Below are positions 47,864 through 59,800 of a stretch of 64,000 bases of DNA, piece after piece. Under the pieces are notes generated by a model. That model was given only the letters and a program-made list of their open reading frames with translations. It had not been told where the DNA came from and made no database searches. The DNA comes from Benincasa hispida. Lineage: Eukaryota; Streptophyta; Magnoliopsida; Cucurbitales; Cucurbitaceae. Made by a program: the position numbers and the translations under genes. The stretch's first letter is position 1. Each line of letters opens with the position of its first letter. The stretch is taken from positions 47,888,373 through 47,952,372 of the forward strand of contig NC_052353.1 of the NCBI RefSeq assembly GCF_009727055.1, written 5' to 3'.

Positions 47864-47894
<31 letters not shown>

Positions 47895-48008
47895 ACCGAG
47901 GGGGTGAACTCCGATGAGTGATGGAACAGAGCGAACGGAATCGAAGAAGAAACAAATGGAAAGCAGCGAAACGAAGCTCGTGGGCTTTGGAGAACGAGGC
48001 GTTTCCAT
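45622..48008 (-). CDS. Membrane-anchored glucosidase II beta-like (PRKCSH N-domain) protein
   Basis: Five exons on the minus strand: 48008-47897, 47691-47578, 46559-46464, 45988-45806 and 45725-45622, all GT-AG, 609 bp, 202 residues. Residues 1-28 are a probable signal peptide ([11 protein letters not shown] core). Then comes the N-terminal domain of glucosidase II beta: [15 protein letters not shown], and two LDLa-type repeats, [11 protein letters not shown] (66-76) and [12 protein letters not shown] (107-118), whose acidic residues bind calcium. A short acidic stretch ([13 protein letters not shown]) precedes a hydrophobic helix at 170-189 and a basic tail [10 protein letters not shown]. 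The coiled coil, EF hands, mannose-binding MRH domain and HDEL signal of true beta subunits (500+ residues) are absent. From memory Arabidopsis At2g42390 has the same short form. Likely an ER membrane protein; role in glycan trimming is inference. Confidence 0.9.
47864..47890. repeat. (AG)13 microsatellite beside a splice donor
   Basis: The run ends 6 bp from the exon-1 donor of the PRKCSH-like gene (GTACCTTCTCTC on the minus strand). In the transcript it is a CU-rich tract at the very start of intron 1. Confidence 0.9.
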
Positions 48009-48235
48009 GTTTGTGTAAAGTTCAATGCAATCGGAGGAGGTGAAATTGATGAAGAAGTGAAGGGGATTAGCAAGTCAGGCCGGAGACTTGACTAGCCGAG
48101 TGCAGAGTCTCCTTCATTCGGACGTTCCCACAACCCTGCAACTTTCCTTTTGGGGCAATGTAATGTTCTCTGAAAATGGTTATTACCATTTTTTTAATAA
48201 ATAAAGAAATAAACTTTTTCCTTATAAATTTAAAA
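48009..48235 (-). promoter_or_regulatory. Likely 5' UTR and promoter of the PRKCSH-like gene
   Basis: Two hundred bases with higher GC than the surroundings immediately upstream of the start codon, before AT-rich repeat DNA begins near 48190. No TATA element can be placed with confidence. Confidence 0.4.
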
Positions 48236-48765
48236 CATACTTTTAGATTTTGGGTCTAATTTCTATTTAGTCGGTTTTAAAATGTGACACATTTAATCTT
48301 TAAATTTAAGTTTGGTTTCAATTTAGTTTCTAGATTTCAAAATACTATAATTTTACCTTTGACAATGGAGTTTATCTCTGTATTTCAAGATTTACACTTT
48401 TAAATTTGATTTTTCACTAAATACTTACTTTTCATCCTTAGATTAATTTAGGTTAATAAATTAAAAATCGTTAAAATCATTATAATTAATGAAATTTCAT
48501 TATTTTTTTATCACTTTTTATATTAAATTTGAAAATTTACTATATAATTATTTTTAATTAATTAATAAAAATTGACGTTAATGTTTCAAAGTAAGTATTT
48601 AATGAAATTTGAAATTAAAAATGTAAAATCTTGAAATCTAAAGACTAAATTAAAATAAAAGTCAAATTTTAAGGATAATAGAGATCAAATTAAAATAAAA
48701 TCGAAAATATAAAAATAGCCAAAACTAGGGACAAAAATGTATTATTCTCTAAATTTTTATATGGA
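48236..48765. repeat. Inverted-repeat (foldback/MITE-like) element
   Basis: The left arm (about 48236-48445) and right arm (about 48580-48765) are reverse complements with mismatches. For example, ATTTCAAGATTTACAC then CACTAAATACTTAC on the left match GTAAGTATTTAATG then GTAAAATCTTGAAAT on the right. About 130 bp of AT-rich DNA separates the arms. No coding. Ends and target duplication cannot be fixed by eye. Confidence 0.65.
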
Positions 48766-50028
48766 TAATTGGGTAAATATTTTTAACCCAAAAAAAAAAA
48801 AAGTTGAGTCAAAATACAATAGCTAAAATATTCATCCACGTCCATATATATCCATAAATCAAGGTGTTAACATCAATTGAAGAGATATCTTCATCTTGTA
48901 TAAATTTTCATATTATATTTACATTAAAGAAAATAAAAAAAACATCATTCACAAAGATTTACAACTTATTTTGGGTAGTGAAAATAATTTAATTGATTTT
49001 TATAAATTTTTTTATTTATAAAAATATTCATCAATATATCCGTAAAATTAAAGCATCCATATTGATATCAATATTTTATTCATTTATAAATATCACTATG
49101 AATTCTCCATTTCACAACACTTATTTATTATTGTTTTTTCTTCAAATATAACTGATACGGAAATGTGAAATAAAGATTCGAACTCAGTGGTGTATCCAAC
49201 ATTTTATATAGGAGACACAAGTTTATATAAATATAATTTTTCGTGACATTGATAAAATATTCAAATAATATAATATTGTCAAAGAGAATATAGTTAATTA
49301 CGGGTAGATCTAAAATTTAGAGGGCACAACCTTATATAAAGTTAAAATTTTGGCCCATTAACTTTTAAGTTTGTGTCATATATATAGTTCTTGAATTTTT
49401 AAAAATATATAATAAATCACTGACATCTCAATTTATGTGCCCAATATGTAGTACTAGAATTTGTTTTTTAATAAAATAATATATTTTTTTACTATAAAAA
49501 TTGAAATTTTGAGGTTCAATTTAAAACAAAAACAATTTTTTTTTCTAATACAAATGTTAATTCCCAAGCATTTTAAATATTTTATGAGATTTTTAGACAC
49601 TAAATGGAAAGTTTATATATCTATTATACATTTTTAAGGGACTTATTAGAAGTAAAATGGAAAGTTTAGTTATTTATTAATCATAATTTTAGAAACTAAA
49701 GATTAAACTTGTACTAACTTGAATATAGTAATTAACAAAACAAAAAACTTTTTTTGTGAGAATGGTGTTTATATACCTTAATTTTTAAAAATTAAAAACC
49801 AATAACCAAATGATTACTATTAAAATTTCAAAAATATTTTTATATAAACATGGAATCAAGTTTTTTCTATTCCATTATTAGTGTATTGAGAATATATATA
49901 TAAATTTGAAATTTTAAGTAATAAAAATTGTTTAATTTGTGCAAAAAGAACTGTTGCAAATTCAAATCTTGAATGATTGACGATCTTGGTTATCGCCCAA
50001 CCACTGAATATAACATAAAGAGTACGGT

Positions 50029-50069
<41 letters not shown>

Positions 50070-51059
50070 CGACACAATGTGAGAGGAGGGAGATGCCCAT
50101 CCATCATAGATCCGCCCCTAAATCGAACTTATCCTTTAATCAATGATATGTTTGAAATATATGTTTCATGTTTTCCTTTGATTAGAATTTAACATTGGCT
50201 AAATGTTATAGCTGGCACGTTTTGTTAGGCTTAATTTTCTTCCCTCATTAGTTTTGAACGAAAACCAGACTCCACATCATTTTTTTTTTAATTTTTTTTA
50301 ATTTTATTTTTTAAAAAGCTTAATGCTGTTAAGATAGAAGCATGAATTTCTCAAAATTCACCATTTCAATAAAAAAAGAAATGACGTTATGATTTTTTTT
50401 TGGTTAGTTTAATTAAGATAGATAACTATTTTAGCAATTTGAATAAGAAATTTAAGTCACATACCTCCTAGCAGATTCGTATGCTAATTGAGTAAACTTG
50501 ATTTGGCCAATAAAAATTATGAATGTTAGACTAGTTAATGTATATGCTGGGAGAGGGGGAGACATGCTCTTGTAAGAAGGTGTTGGATAGGAGCTCTTAT
50601 TGAAATACTAAGCTCAATGGAATTTGTCATTTTAATGTAGGTAATTGTTTGAGGCATAAAGTTTAGAGAGTCGCTTAGTACCTTGTTATCTATAATATTT
50701 GACTCAGGTGATATTTTTGGGTCCATAGACTACTTGCATTCTCTCTAAGTGGTTAGTTAGATTTTGCAACCTGAGTATTTATTTGGTCTTCTAAGTAGCT
50801 CGGGTTTCTATTGAGGAAGGACTTGTCGCCTTGAGACCCTTCTTAATTTATAGGTGCTTGTTCTTTGTTCTTCAAGTGCTTAATTGGTTATTATGTTCTT
50901 TCCTTTCCTCATTTGTTTGTCTTTTGATGTGCCTTCACATGCTGAGGTCCAATTCTATCCATTTACAACAAAATAAAAAAAGAATGAAAATTGGCTGGCC
51001 TTGTAAAAAGTAAAATTTGTATATGTAAATTAGTATATGTGTTTTTTTTACACAAATGA
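48766..51059. other. AT-rich intergenic DNA
   Basis: 2.3 kb without coding signal. Contains an (AT)n microsatellite at 50033-50065, several A or T runs, and text like GTTTGGTATATAAAT-type decayed transposon material. Frames such as 49856-50107 come from the microsatellite. Confidence 0.5.
50033..50065. repeat. (AT)16 microsatellite
   Basis: Perfect AT dinucleotide run of about 32 bp. Confidence 0.9.
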
Positions 51060-51269
51060 GTATTAGTATATGGATTTTTTTAAAAAAAAATAATATTTTT
51101 TAATATATAATGACAAAAATAGGGTAGGAGGGAAAGTATTCTCAAAAATAGATTTTTAAATTGTGTATCGGGTACACGAGTTCCTGCCCATCGGACACAC
51201 GCAGCCTGCCGTGGCTGTCATGTAGGGTTGACTGAGGTAATCATGTACCCAATACACGATTACCTTAAG

Positions 51270-51288
51270 TCGTGTACCCGGTACACGA
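51270..51288. repeat. 19-bp palindrome at the left end of the MULE
   Basis: TCGTGTACCCGGTACACGA, perfect except for the central base. A related half-matched unit, GTGTATCGGGTACACGAG, is near 51164, and GTACCCAATACACGA is at 51245. The counterparts on the right end are at 56592-56614 and 56630-56646. Confidence 0.8.
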
Positions 51289-51860
51289 CTTCCTCCTCCA
51301 TTAAATTCGTCGCGCCCCTTCTTCTTCTTCATCCGACCTTCTACCTTCTTCGTCCAATTTCAAGCTTTCTGTCTTCTTTTGTTGCATTTCTCTGTCCAAA
51401 ATTCTGAAATCTTCCTCATTTTACTTTTGTCTTGTGCATCCAAACGCCTCTATTTGTTCGTCCGTCCAAAATCGTCCAAACGCTTTTGTGGTAAAATTCT
51501 TTCTCTACGTTGTTTTCCAATATATAATCTTCCTATATATATCATTTTGTTTGCATTTGGGCTGAAATTAATGTGTAGTTTATGGATCATGATTTATTTG
51601 TTGGGTTGAATCTAGAAATATATGTATATATTTGTCTATTTGTTGGGTTGATTTTGTCTAATGTAGTTTATAAATTTAGAAATTAGATTTTATTGGGCTG
51701 ATTTTGTTGGGCTATTTTTCTGGATGATTATGTTTGTTTATTTGTTGGGCTATTTTTTATGATTAATTCATTTGATGATTATGTATTTGTTGAGTTGAAT
51801 ATAGAAATACATGTATATATTTATAAAATTGAAGATTGATTCATATATATATTATTTTAT

Positions 51861-52060
51861 TTGCATTTGGGCTGAATTAAATGTATGATTAATGGATATA
51901 TTACTTTTTGCATTTGGGCTGAATTAAATGTATGATTCATGAATGTATTACTTTTTTGCATTTGGACTGAATTAAATGTATGATTCATGGATATATTACT
52001 TTGTTTGCATTTGAGTTGAATTAAATGTATCATTCATGGATATATTATTTTGTTTTTATT
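51861..52060. repeat. ~48-bp tandem repeat, about four copies
   Basis: The unit TTGCATTTGGGCTGAATTAA, with ATGTATGATTCATGGATATA after it, starts at about 51861, 51908, 51956 and 52005, with a decayed fifth near 52052. Spacing is 47-49 bp. It lies between the left end and the transposase start of the MULE. Confidence 0.8.
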
Positions 52061-52254
52061 TGAGGGTATAGTTTATGGATCTTAGATTTGGGCTTAGTTT
52101 ATGAATCTTAGATTTAGGTTGATTTAAATATATAGTTTATGAATCTTAGATTTGGGCTTATTTAAATGTATAATATTTAGATCTTATATGTTGAACTTAG
52201 AAATTGGATTTTGTAACTTATTTTTTGTCAACTATAACAGTTGAAAAAATCATA

Positions 52255-54262
52255 ATAAATATGTCGATGCGTCCTGAAGATTTAGCTATTCTTGAACCTG
52301 AAAATGATGGAGATAATGACATTGACGTTGAAGTTGATGAATTATTTGGAAACGACAGTAGTGGAGAACATGATCTTGAGTTGGTACCGTCAGAAATGTT
52401 CACCCAAGTAGATGGGGAAATGACAAATTCAATGTGTGAACTAGGGTCTACTTTGGAAAAAAGGAATATAGGTGTAGATAACTGTAGTTTAATATAAAAA
52501 GAATGTTGTTTTATACCAAAGAAGATTTACAGTTTCTTGTAAAAAAAATATTGTGTCACTACGAAATTGTTGTAGTGGAATCAAATCAAATATCTTTAGT
52601 ATGTTAGATGTAAATCATGAAGTGACGGTTGTGCTTGGAGGTTACGAGCATGTCGGCATAAAACTCATGGGATGTTCGAAATCACCAAACTTAAAGGGGA
52701 ACACTCATGTTTGTTTTCCAAATTGACACAGGATCATTCACAGCTTGATTCAATTTTTATGAGTATTGAAATTCAAAATTTGGTTAGAGCCGATCTAGAG
52801 TACCTATGGCCCTACTCCAAGAAGCCATTAAAAAACAATATGGCTATAATATTAATTATAGATGAGTGTGGCAAGTCGCGTTGATTATTGTGTTTGGTGA
52901 TGGGGAGAAATCACATTCGGAGTTTTTGTATTAGTTGCATGCTCTTGTTCATTACAATCCAGGAACACGAACAAATTGATTTTTCCTTCCTTCTGATGTG
53001 CCCGATACGACTATTTTTGGACGAGTTTTTTGGTTCTTTGGTCCTGCAAGAGAATGGTTCAATCATTGTAGGTCATTAATCTAGATCGATGGAACATCTC
53101 TATGGAAAGTATGAGAGGAAATTATTGACCGCCTTATCTATCAATGCAAACAGACATATATTTCCCTTGCTTTTGCTATCATCGAAGGTGAAAATTCATC
53201 AAGTTGCTCATGGTTTTTATAGGCATTGCATGAATATGTTACCCAAAGAGAGGGTATTTGCTTGATTTCTGATAGACATAAGGGCATTCTTGCTATAATT
53301 AATAATGAAGAAATTGGTTGGAGTGAACCTAGAGCATACCATCGATATTGTCTTCGCCATGTTGCCAGTAATTTCAATACGAAATACAAATCAAAGCAAC
53401 TAAAAAATTTGGTGTTTAAGGCTGGAAATCAACACCAAAGGCGTAAGTTCATTCGGTGCATGAAAGAATTGGAATAATTGCACCCTGAATATCTTGAATA
53501 TTTTTCAGACATTGACTTGGAAAAATGGACTTAGTCACATGACGGTGGGTATCGCTATGAGTGGACGACAAGCAATGTAGCTGAATGCATGAATGGTGTT
53601 TTCAAGGATGCTAGAATGTTACCAATTACTTCTTTGGTTAGACTAACATTCTATCGCACAATACTGTATTTTGAACGCCGTAGACAAGAAATCAGTGAAG
53701 CACTCGATCATGGGGACATGTATACAGAATATGCCCTAAAAAAACTTAAAATGTGTGAAAAACAAGCATATGCACATACGGTGACATCCATTGACAGGAA
53801 AAGTCAAACTTCGAAGTACAAACTGGCATAAGTATGATTTCTCCCTATAAAGGACAACACACCCAAGTTTTAAGCTTGAAAGAAGGAACATATTCTTGCA
53901 ATAAGTGGCAATCATTCAAGATTCCATGCTCTCATGTAATTGCAGTTTGTAATTACATGCGTATGACATACCTACCACTTATTGATGAATGTTACAAATT
54001 GTCCAATTTCAAGCGTTGTTATGAAGGTCGCTTCCATCCAATTCAACACCCAGATTATTGGTCAGAATTATCATTTATAGAAGTTCGTCCAAATGCGGAC
54101 TTACTAAGAGAACAAGGTCGGCCAAAAAATACGCGCATTCATAATGAAATGGATTGGAGAGAGGCAAGCCAAAAAATGCGAGGTACAATTTGCAAGAGAG
54201 AAGGACATAACAGACGCACTTGTCCACAATGTACACTAGGTGCTTCATCTTCGGGTCATTAG
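52255..54262 (+). pseudogene. MURA-type MULE transposase, broken
   Basis: An acidic N-terminus (52261-52497, MSMRPEDLAILEPENDGDND) leads to a plant MuDR DNA-binding segment near 52600-52760 (WRLRACRHKTHGMFEITKLK and HSCLFSKLTQDHSQLDS). The MULE catalytic domain is at about 53080-53470, where LYGKYERKLLTAL and IFPLAFAIIEGENSSSW are visible, then ISDRHKGILAIIN (53275) and CLRHVASNFNTKY. From 53834 comes the SWIM zinc finger CSHVIAVCNYMRM, and a C-terminal knuckle CKREGHNRRTCPQC. The domain order is complete for the family, so an ancestral full-length transposase was here. Stops near 52498, 52540, 52884, 53079, 53220, 53477 and 53831 inactivate it. Confidence 0.82.
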
Positions 54263-54277
54263 GCATATTTTTTTTAC

Positions 54278-54545
54278 TTGTATATTTTATGTATTTATAT
54301 TTTTCATGTAATTGTATATTTTATGTACTTGTATTCTTTATGTACTTATATTTTTCATGCAATGGTATATTTTATGTACTTGTATTTTTCATGTAATTGT
54401 ATCTTTTATGTACTTACACTTTTTATGTAATTGTTTCATTTTATGTACTTGTATTTTTTATGTAATGAATTTATTTTATATAATTGTATCTTTTTATGTA
54501 CTTTTTATATATCTTTTATGTCATAGATTTTATTATGTAATGTAA
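54278..54545. repeat. ~33-bp minisatellite between the two MULE genes
   Basis: Alternating TTTTATGTACTTGTA and TTTTTCATGTAATTGTA units fill the stretch with many small changes. It has no coding meaning; frame 54312-54545 is its translation. Confidence 0.75.
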
Positions 54546-54599
54546 TTTGAACTTCTTAGGTAATGAAGCCTGGTTCTTCTAATCCTGTACAATTATACC

Positions 54600-56240
54600 A
54601 ACAAAATACACATCGTTCACAATCAGTATGAGATAGTTTTTCCACTGTAGTGTTGAGTTTTCGGAGGAGGGAGGCGACTGCACAACATACTATCCCATTT
54701 GATCACCGCATTATTCCCTATGTTCAGCAGGCGGGTTTTCTTGGGGTTACACAAATTGGTTTTATCCGGCTTGATTGACACCTTATTCCTGCTCTAGTTG
54801 AGCATTGGAGACCAGAAACCCACACATTTCACATTCCTTGTGGGGAATGTACGATTAAGCTGTAGGATGTTGCCATACAATTTTGTGTTACGAGTGGACG
54901 GGCAACCATTGATAGGTTCGCTACAGTATGACTGAAAAAACGTTTGTGAAGAGCTTTTAGGCTTTCTACCAGAGGATCTGAAAGGATCAATATTAAGTAT
55001 CCCGTTGTTGGCATCCCAGTTTCCAGAATTACCTCCTGATGCCGACGACATCAGCATACGTAGGTATGCACGAGCATACATCCTGCAACTTATTGGAGGA
55101 TTTTTGTTTGCTGACAAGTCAAATACTCTAGTGCGCCTCATGTTCCTCCCACTGTTGTTTGATTTTGAGCACGTTGGTATGTACTCGTGGGGTGGTGCAT
55201 GTCTTGCATGGTTGTTTAGAGAACTTTGTCGGGCTTCCAATGCACAAGCGTTGGAAATAGCGGGGCCACTGATACTACTACAAGTATGGGCTTATGACCA
55301 ATTTCCAATTATAGCACCACAAGTCCAGCTACAGATCATCGTCCACTTAGTTCCAGGTATTATTTCATTTATATATTTATTTCGTTACCATTTTAAGTAA
55401 GGATATAAATTAATTATATTTATTTTATAATTTTAGATGGAATGGTATATTAGTTGCCTCTAAATAGTCAGCAAATATGTTGCTTGTGTACAGAAAAATA
55501 TTTGACATGCTGATGCATAATCAGGTAGCAAATGTATATATAAATGAATATTTAAAACATTTTAGATGTATACTTATTATTTTTTTTGTCAGATTATTTG
55601 GACGCAATACACACAACAGATTTGGTCTTCCTTACCTGATTATTGTCGTGATGGTGAAGACATCTGGTTGGTTGTTAACCCTCTTATATGCTTCCATATA
55701 GTAGGGTGACATCATCCAGATCGTGAGACAGTTTGGTCTGCGACAAACGATATCTTCATTGTCTTATACACTCACAACACTACACTAGATCGATTTAAGA
55801 GGTAAGCACGACCAAGATTGGCGTTGAATCCATGCGGAATATTTATCCTACTGGCATGGACGACATGACCGTTGTGCACAGGGATAATTAACAAATGGGC
55901 CAGCTATATCAGACAACTATTTTTCCTAGTACAATTTGATCACGAGGCGATTTATCACACCTGACGATGCGTACTATTACTGCATGGTAAGAGATTTAAA
56001 ATCAGACATTTTCCACATATATGATATGAATATTGTTTAATATATATATATTTTTTATTGTACAAAATAATTTTATCGGTGATGTTTAACCCATATTCGG
56101 TGCAGAATAACTTACCAGAATTGGGTCCAATGTGTCAGCAAACGTTGGTCAACGTAGAAGGTATTATTCAACAAACAAGACGACTCAATGTTGCTGACAC
56201 CGATCGAAGACGTATTCGTCGTAGACGACAACGACAATAG
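54600..56240 (+). pseudogene. Plant mobile domain (MAIL1/MAIN-type) gene remnant in the MULE
   Basis: Readable pieces in order: GFLGVTQIGFIRLD (54740), LVEHWRPETHTFHIPCGE (54800), GRATIDRF, then the longest open part 55005-55355 with PPDADDISIRRYARAYILQL, FADKSNTLVRLMFLPLL, YSWGGACLAWLFRELCRA and LLQVWAYDQFPI. Later pieces are RFITPDDAYYYCM (55950) and a C-terminal arginine-rich RRRIRRRRQRQ ending at 56240. This is the plant mobile domain, found in host proteins MAIL1 and MAIN and in many transposons. Stops and a likely intron (from 55355) break it. The long antisense frame 54794-55240 is a shadow. Confidence 0.75.
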
Positions 56241-56591
56241 GGTGAACCTAATTTAGAGGGACACGAAGACAACCTCATGAGGGGTAAGGGTCAAGGGGGT
56301 TGTTTTTAAATTTCATGTAAACTTTCATTTTCAAATTGTAAATTAAAGAACTAATTGATGACATATTTTTTTAAATATGGGTGCAAGATGTTTTCATTAT
56401 AGATTAAATATATAATTAAAAGGAATTTGTGGACCAATTCCTAAAGTTTTAATATTGTTGTACATCTACAATTAAAAAAAATAGTCAACACTGTTTGAAA
56501 AAAAAGAAAAAAAAGACAAGCAAATCGTGGACTGGACCCATGAGTTTGCATCTGTCCGGTCAACCAGCCAGCCAACATGGTGATTAAAAGT

Positions 56592-56614
56592 ACTCGTGTA
56601 CCGAGTACACGAGT
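56592..56614. repeat. 23-bp palindrome at the right end of the MULE
   Basis: ACTCGTGTAC, 3-bp spacer CGA, then GTACACGAGT: perfect 10-bp arms. A second unit follows near 56630 (GTGTACCCCATACACGA). They lie 250-300 bp upstream of the TypA start codon. Confidence 0.85.
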
Positions 56615-56886
56615 TTGCCACATGGGAATTGTGTACCCCATACACGATTTCACTACATTATTTTTTAAAAAAATTCTAGTATATGTTTTTTATTTTTTAT
56701 TTTTTAAGCAATATATTTTTTGTATTGTTATTTAATTGTTTTATAGAAATATAATATTAGAGAAATGGATTTGGAGAGAGAGAAAGAAAGGAAAAGTGTT
56801 AAACCCTATCAAGCAACTTCCACCGTTTGTAGTTTACAATCGCCGGAAGCTAAAACCTCTTGAAAGCTCTGCCGTTTCCGGCGGAA

Positions 56887-59800
56887 ATGGCCGGTCCATT
56901 GCTCCGTCATCTCTGTTCATCATCTCGTAGATCCATATCTTCCTCTTCTTTCTCCTCTTACCATCCTAAATCTCATATTATCTCACCATCATCCATCTTC
57001 CCGAATCTCCTCGCGCGCGCCTTTTCAGCAGCCACTGCCACTTCTGCTGCTGCCGTTTCACCTAGCAGCGACCTTGATCCGAGCCGACTTAGGAACGTGG
57101 CTGTGATTGCTCATGTTGATCATGGAAAAACAACACTCATGGACCGTTTGCTCAGGCAGTGTGGTGCGGATATACCACACGAGCGAGCTATGGATTCGAT
57201 CAATCTTGAGCGTGAACGAGGCATTACCATAGCGTCCAAGGTAATTTCTGCTAATTTTTTTTTGTATATTTGTTGTTTTTGTTAGCTTGTAGGAGGATTG
57301 TGCGATTGATAGACGTATGAAGAATTTAGGAACGATTGAATGGGTTTATCTTATCTGATACAATTTCAAATTTATTTGGTAACTGCGTATCAATGGTCTG
57401 ATTGATGGGGATAATTTTCTTTTTTTTTTTTGGGCAGGTTACTTCTGTTTCATGGAAGGAAAATGAGTTGAACATGGTTGATACGCCCGGTCACGCAGAT
57501 TTTGGTGGAGAAGTATGTTTCCATTTCACCAACGACTGGAACTTAGATTTGTACATTTAGTCAAGCTTAGATTCAGGATGTGAAGTTTTCATTTTTATTT
57601 GATCTCATATAATGATCAGTTATGTTCAGACGTTCTGTTTTTGGAATCTATAAGAAAGAAAATTCAAAAACTCTATCATAAATGTGATATGCATAGTTTT
57701 ATTACTTTAATTACCTACTCGATGCACAGTGAATTTTACAAAGCTTGGTTCTTCATATCTGCTCAACTTGTCACCATGATTGTCCATGTCCTAGCATCGA
57801 AATAGGAAGTCCTAGATTTATTTCCATTTATTCTTCTGAGCGTTGATTATCAGAGAAAGAAACACAATCTTTCTCCAACTGTCTATGAAATTCTTGGAGT
57901 GCAGTAAATCTTACTACTACCATACACAACTTGGGTTTATCTGATGTAGGTTGAACGTGTTGTTGGAATGGTTGAAGGTGCAATTTTAGTGGTTGATGCT
58001 GGTGAAGGTCCATTGGCTCAGACAAAATTTGTTCTTGCAAAGGCCTTAAAGTATGGGCTCCGACCTATTCTTCTTCTGAACAAAGTAGACCGACCATCAG
58101 GTATTTTTAAAAAAAAAAGTATACCTCTTTAATAGAACAGATGCTTGAGATGCAACTCCTGCTTTTTCCCCCCATCCAAAATATCACCCAGATTGAATAT
58201 TTGACCTATATTTTCCTGAGAAGACATATCTAGAGAGACTTTGGATAAACTAAATCAATAATTGAGAGGCAATTTACCAGAAGAATAACAGGTTAATTGG
58301 TTATATAAATTGTGTTTGCTCCTTATCATGATGAGATATTGACATAAAAGTAGGATGATCTTTTATCTATTTAGTCCTTTCATGCATTATAATGTGGTAT
58401 TTATCTCAGTCCTTTTTTAACTCCCTTGCTTGTTTCCAGCTTGTCAAGTATTGTTTTGGTAATTAAGGTCAGAATCAATTGTAGTGACTACTCCAATATT
58501 TACTGATGCAGTATCTGAAGAGAGGTGTGATGAAGTTGAGAGCTTGGTATTTGATCTATTTGCAAATCTGGGCGCTACAGGTACCTATAAAGAGTGAAGT
58601 CGAAATTTCTAAACTGCAACTTCACCTGTTGTGGCCATAACTTATTTTCTAATGAGTAGTGTTGTTTGGAAATGGTTTCAAACAGTTCTGTTTTTCTATT
58701 TTCTATTTTATATTTTAAATAACAAAATTCAGTCATCAGTGAGTGCATTAAATTTTCTTTACAATACCTCTTATTTTCTTTTCATGTGAATTCATAAATG
58801 ACCCATTTTCAGAAAACAAAGGTGTACAGTGGTTCACTTTTCAACTACTGTTTTGAAAATATATATAGAAATCTTTCTCCAAAAATTTTTCAAACAGACA
58901 TTTAATCCTAAAAACTAATTCCACTATAACTTTTATTTAGAGGAGCAGTTGGACTTTCCTGTTCTTTATGCTTCTGCTAAAGAAGGGTGGGCTTCTGACA
59001 CTTTCACTAAAGATCCTCCTAGTGAATTGAGAAATATGTCGCAGTTGCTTGATGCCATTATAAGACACGTTCCCCCTCCAGCAGCAAAACTTGATGAACC
59101 CTTTCAGATGCTGGTAGGTGTTAAAGCATCGCATGATTTTTGCACTTAGATTTTTCAGTTATCTTCTAGCCTTTGTAGATATAAATTATATTCTTCCATA
59201 AAATTTACAACATATTTGATACTGCCTTTTAGGTTTCTATGATGGAGCGGGACTTTTATCTTGGACGAATATTGACTGGACGAATTGCTTGCGGTGTCAT
59301 CCGAACTGGTGATAGAGTTCATGGACTCCGAGTCAAGGATTCTGGGGTTGAAAAAATTGAAGAGGGAAAGGTTTGTGATTTCTCATTTTTATACAACTCT
59401 TAAAAACGGTTAAAAGTCGGATTTTAGTGCTTGTTGGACGAAAATTTCTTGAGCTGAGTATGATTTTGATAACTTGAATCTGTTTGTTGTTTGGATGGGC
59501 ACATGTAGGTTTTAAGACTAATGTAGGGTATCTTACCTTAGTTATATGTGTATTTCTTATTTATTATTGTTCTTCGAAGTGATTCTTTATATGAAAAGAG
59601 GTTCTACAGAGTTATTCTTCACATTCACAGTGATTGATATCAAACAAAATTTTGAGAACTATGTCAATCATGTTTTGTAGGTTGTGAAATTAATGAAAAA
59701 GAAAGGTACAACTGTCGTTCAAATTGATAGTGCTGGGGCTGGCGATATAGTGTCAATGGCTGGGCTGGCAAATCCTTCCATAGGCCATACTGTGGCTAAT

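Larger units (their letters stand above)
51060..56690 (+). mobile_element. Degenerate MULE carrying a plant mobile domain gene
   Basis: Two gene remnants of one Mutator-like element lie in the same direction: a MURA transposase (52255-54262) and a plant mobile domain gene (54600-56240). Similar text occurs in inverse at the two edges: TATATGGATTTTTTTAAAAA near 51078, and on the other strand CATATACTAGAATTTTTTTA near 56680. Inside both edges lie CGTGTAC/GTACACG palindromes. Exact terminal repeats and a 9-bp target duplication could not be fixed, so the limits are approximate. The right edge is about 200 bp from the TypA start codon. Confidence 0.6.

Noticed and set aside
54312..54545. Small hydrophobic Cys/Ile/Phe-rich membrane protein
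   Set aside because: Produced by a ~33-bp minisatellite; repeated residues follow the DNA repeat.
54794..55240. 148-residue minus-strand open frame
   Set aside because: Antisense of the plant mobile domain coding sequence, whose plus-strand reading has clear motifs.
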